A stretch of DNA of 7,827 bases from Chloroflexota bacterium (GTDB lineage Bacteria > Chloroflexota > Limnocylindria > Limnocylindrales > CSP1-4): contig JAJYDP010000215.1 in NCBI GenBank assembly GCA_021777365.1, forward strand, positions 1 to 7,827, given 5' to 3'. How positions within the stretch are numbered: position 1 is the stretch's first letter; each line of letters opens with the position of its first letter. The notes beneath the pieces are model-generated. The model saw nothing but the letters and a program-made list of their open reading frames with translations. It had not been told where the DNA came from and searched no databases. Positions 5,005-7,827 of the stretch are shown in pieces. Made by a program: the position numbers and the translations under genes.

Positions 5005-7827
5005 ATGGCCCGCGCGACCGGAACCGCCAGCAGCACCGCCGTCGAGCGCTCCCGCACGTCGACACCGCCGGGTCTCACCTTCGAACGCCGCTGGACGAGG
5101 CCCGGGGTCCACCCCTACGACGAGGTGACCTGGGCCATCCGCACGGCGAGCATCGGGAACGAGAGCGGCAAGGTCGTCTTCGAGCAGGCCGACGTGGAGG
5201 TCCCGGAGAGCTGGAGCCAGCTGGCCACCAACGTGGTGGTCAGCAAGTACTTCCGCGGCCACCTGGGGACGCCGGAGCGGGAGCACAGCGTCCGGCAGCT
5301 GATCAGCCGCGTGGTGGACACGATCTGCGGGTGGGCCGCGGCGGGCCACTACTTCGCCTCGGACGAGGACCTCGAGACGTTCCGTGCCGAGCTGACCCAC
5401 CTGATCCTGCACCAGAAGATGTCGTTCAACTCGCCCGTCTGGTTCAACGTGGGCGTCGAGGAGCACCCGCAGTGCTCCGCCTGCTTCATCAACTCGGTGC
5501 AGGACTCCATGACCTCGATCATGGATCTCGCCAAGACGGAGGCGATGCTCTTCAAGTACGGCTCCGGGGCCGGCTCGAACCTCTCGCCGATCCGTTCCGC
5601 CCGGGAGAAGATGGCCGGCGGCGGGGTGGCGTCGGGCCCGGTCAGCTTCATGAAGGGCTACGACGCCTTCGCCGGCGTCATCAAGTCCGGCGGCAAGACG
5701 CGCCGCGCGGCCAAGATGGTGATCCTGGACGCCGACCACCCGGACATCCTCGAGTTCATCAACTGCAAGATGCTCGAGGAGAAGAAGGCCTGGGCGCTGA
5801 TCGAGGCGGGATACGATCCGTCCTTCACCGGGGAGGCCTACGGCTCGGTCTTCTTCCAGAACGCGAACCACTCGGTGCGCGTGACGGACGACTTCATGCA
5901 CGCGGTCGAGCGTGACGGCGACTGGACCACCCACTTCGTCACCACCGGCGAGCCGGCCGACACCTATCGCGCCAGCGACATCCTGCACCAGATCGCGGAG
6001 GCGGCCTGGGTCTGCGGCGACCCGGGGATGCAGTACGACACCACCATCAACGACTGGAACCCCGTCTCGAACTCCGCCCGGCAGGTGGCCACCAACCCCT
6101 GCTCCGAGTTCAGCTTCATCAACGACACGAGCTGCAACCTCGCGTCGCTGAACCTCATGAAGTTCGTGCGGGAGGACGGCGAGTTCGACGTCGACGCGTA
6201 CCGCTACGCCTGCCGGCTGACGATCACCGCGCAGGAGATCGTCGTCGACTACGCGAGCTACCCGACCCCCAGGATCGAGGAGAACTCGCACCGATTCCGC
6301 CCGCTTGGGCTCGGCTACGCGAACCTCGGCGCGCTCCTGATGAGCCGCGGCCTCGCCTACGATTCCCCCGACGGCCAGGCGTTCGCGGCGGCGCTGACGT
6401 CGATCATGACCGCGGAGGCGTACCGCCAGTCCGCGGTCATCGCACGGGACTGCGGCGGGCCGTTCGTGGAGTACGAGCAGAACCGCGAGCCGTTCCTGCG
6501 GGTGATCCGCAAGCACCGCGACGCCGCCCACCACATCCCCGCGGAGGGCGTGCCGGCCGACGTGCATGCCGCGGCGGGCGACCTGTGGGAGGAGACCCTG
6601 GCGCTCGGCGAGCGGCACGGCTACCGCAACGCCCAGACCACGCTGCTCGCCCCCACCGGGACCATCGCCTTCATGATGGACTGCGACACCACCGGGATCG
6701 AGCCGGACATCGCGCTGGTCAAGTACAAGAAGCTGGTGGGCGAGGGCTTCCTCAAGATCGTCAACCAGACGGTGCCGGCCGCCCTGCGCAAGCTCGGGTA
6801 CGACTCCCGGCAGACCGAGGAGATCGTCCGCTACGTCAACGAGCACGAGACGATCGAGGGCGCCCCGGGCCTGAAGGCGGAGCACCTGCCGGTCTTCGAC
6901 TGCGCCTTCAAGCCGGTCAACGGCGAGCGCTCCATCCACTACATGGGGCACATCCGGATGATGGCGGCCGTCCAGCCGTTCCTCTCCGGCGCCATCAGCA
7001 AGACCGTCAACATGCCGGAGACGGCCACGCCGCAGGACATCGAGCAGGTCTACCTGGAAGGGTGGCGGCTGGGCCTCAAGGCGATCGCCATCTACCGCGA
7101 CAACTCCAAGCGGTCGCAGCCCCTCAGCACCGGGAAGAAGAAGGACGCCGAGGCATCCGTCGAGGCGGCGGCCGAGCAGGCCATCGCCGCGGCCACCGCC
7201 GAGCTGGCGGCACGCGTGGCCGAGCTCGAGCGGTCGCTCGCGAGCGCCCAGGTGGAGGCGCAGAAGCCGCACCGCCGGCGGCTGCCGGCGGAGCGGCAGT
7301 CGATCACCCACAAGTTCGAGATCGCGGGCCACGAGGGCTACATCACGGTCGGGTGCTACCCGGACGGCCAGCCGGGCGAGATGTTCATCCGGATGGCCAA
7401 GGAAGGCTCCACCGTCGCGGGCCTGATGGACTCGATGGCCATCTCCGTGAGCGTGGCCCTCCAGTACGGGGTGCCGCTCCGCGACCTGGTGACCAAGTTC
7501 GCCCACGTCCGGTTCGAGCCCTCCGGCTTCACCGGGAACCCGGAGATCCCGATCGCGAAGTCGATCGTGGACTACATCTTCCGCTGGCTGGGCTCGCGCT
7601 TCCTGCCGAAGGAGGAGCGCGAGGCACTCGGGATCCTGGACCGCTCGGGGGACGAGCCGGCGATGGAGACCGGTGCTCGGGCCGTGCCGGCGGAGCCGGG
7701 GACCGGCACCCGGGAGACCGTCAAGGCCCCGCAGCCGACGACCGCCGGGGCCGCGCCCACGCCGGCGGCTTCCTCGACGGCCGCGACCCCGGGGACGGGG
7801 ACCCCTGCCGCGCAGCCCCCCGCGGCG
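5005..7827 (+). CDS. nrdJ: Adenosylcobalamin-dependent (class II) ribonucleotide reductase, 3' end beyond window
   Basis: The frame is open from ATG 5005 for 941 codons to the right edge with no stop, so the C-terminus is missing. GGAGGGAG (4990-4997) sits 7 nt before the ATG. The enzyme reduces ribonucleotides to deoxyribonucleotides using a radical made from coenzyme B12. Catalytic landmarks: HPQCSACF with C160 as the first redox Cys; GSGAGSN (186-192); GGKTRRAAKM (229-238); NPCSE (364-368) giving the N/C/E active-site set with C366 as the thiyl-radical Cys; SCNLASLN with C377 as the redox partner; and APTGTIAFMMDCDTTGIEP (549-567). The barrel ends near 705. A Lys/Ala/Glu-rich coiled-coil linker follows (about 710-752), then RRRLPAERQSITHKF leading into a TSCPD-type domain (767-868), then an Ala/Pro/Thr-rich tail (about 883-941). 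No N-terminal ATP-cone is seen. Long NrdJs of this type usually end in a CxxC-bearing zinc-ribbon-like segment that serves re-reduction; it would lie past the window. NrdR-like boxes upstream suggest repression when dNTPs are plentiful. Confidence 0.97.
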   Translation, partial: MARATGTASSTAVERSRTSTPPGLTFERRWTRPGVHPYDEVTWAIRTASIGNESGKVVFEQADVEVPESWSQLATNVVVSKYFRGHLGTPEREHSVRQLISRVVDTICGWAAAGHYFASDEDLETFRAELTHLILHQKMSFNSPVWFNVGVEEHPQCSACFINSVQDSMTSIMDLAKTEAMLFKYGSGAGSNLSPIRSAREKMAGGGVASGPVSFMKGYDAFAGVIKSGGKTRRAAKMVILDADHPDILEFINCKMLEEKKAWALIEAGYDPSFTGEAYGSVFFQNANHSVRVTDDFMHAVERDGDWTTHFVTTGEPADTYRASDILHQIAEAAWVCGDPGMQYDTTINDWNPVSNSARQVATNPCSEFSFINDTSCNLASLNLMKFVREDGEFDVDAYRYACRLTITAQEIVVDYASYPTPRIEENSHRFRPLGLGYANLGALLMSRGLAYDSPDGQAFAAALTSIMTAEAYRQSAVIARDCGGPFVEYEQNREPFLRVIRKHRDAAHHIPAEGVPADVHAAAGDLWEETLALGERHGYRNAQTTLLAPTGTIAFMMDCDTTGIEPDIALVKYKKLVGEGFLKIVNQTVPAALRKLGYDSRQTEEIVRYVNEHETIEGAPGLKAEHLPVFDCAFKPVNGERSIHYMGHIRMMAAVQPFLSGAISKTVNMPETATPQDIEQVYLEGWRLGLKAIAIYRDNSKRSQPLSTGKKKDAEASVEAAAEQAIAAATAELAARVAELERSLASAQVEAQKPHRRRLPAERQSITHKFEIAGHEGYITVGCYPDGQPGEMFIRMAKEGSTVAGLMDSMAISVSVALQYGVPLRDLVTKFAHVRFEPSGFTGNPEIPIAKSIVDYIFRWLGSRFLPKEEREALGILDRSGDEPAMETGARAVPAEPGTGTRETVKAPQPTTAGAAPTPAASSTAATPGTGTPAAQPPAA

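Noticed and set aside
4855..7506. 883-codon open frame on the minus strand opposite nrdJ
   Set aside because: It is the antisense of nrdJ; its translation is rich in Arg, Val, Leu, Asp and Gly without any domain, while the plus frame shows every catalytic motif of a class II ribonucleotide reductase. High GC suppresses stops in this frame.

Overview
The window is very GC-rich (about 70% by eye) bacterial chromosome. It carries five protein-coding genes, two of them cut or open at the window edges. I see no RNA gene, mobile element, CRISPR array or phage gene. The gene content suggests a free-living aerobic bacterium from a high-GC lineage, most likely Chloroflexota or Actinomycetota. The clues are a System II cytochrome c assembly protein with the PWGNMYEF signature, an adenosylcobalamin-dependent ribonucleotide reductase of the long TSCPD-containing type, and a toroid protein of a family I recall from those phyla. 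This placement is an inference, not a phylogeny.

Layout from left to right. (1) Positions 1-2038, minus strand: a two-gene operon with a MoxR-family AAA+ ATPase (962-2038) followed, 6 nt later, by a DUF58 protein that runs off the left edge (1-955). (2) Positions 2039-2242: a divergent intergenic region with ribosome-binding sites facing both ways and a possible -10 box for the rightward gene. (3) Positions 2243-3244, plus strand: a CcsB/ResC-type cytochrome c assembly protein. (4) Positions 3258-4671, minus strand: a second two-gene operon with a small PH-like/beta-rich protein (4309-4671) followed by a 341-aa alpha/alpha-toroid-like protein (3258-4283). It converges on ccsB with only 13 nt between the stop codons. 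(5) Positions 4672-5004: a regulatory intergenic region with a direct repeat and hairpin, two NrdR-box-like operators 33 bp apart, a near-consensus sigma-70 promoter and a 5'-leader hairpin. (6) Positions 5005-7827, plus strand: nrdJ, class II ribonucleotide reductase, still open at the right edge.

The MoxR/DUF58 pair is a widely conserved module thought to act as a chaperone/vWA-like assembly system at the membrane. CcsB delivers heme to apocytochromes outside the membrane; no ResB/CcsA-type partner is present in this window. NrdJ makes deoxyribonucleotides without oxygen dependence, and its upstream operators point to control by the repressor NrdR. The PH-like/toroid pair is uncharacterised; it sits divergently from nrdJ and shares its intergenic region, so it may share control.

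Several very long open frames here are GC-driven shadows or over-extended starts and were not annotated: antisense to nrdJ, upstream of ccsB, and upstream of moxR and of the toroid gene. No convincing new multi-gene system is visible. The best leads are the nrdJ regulatory region and the uncharacterised PH-like/toroid pair.
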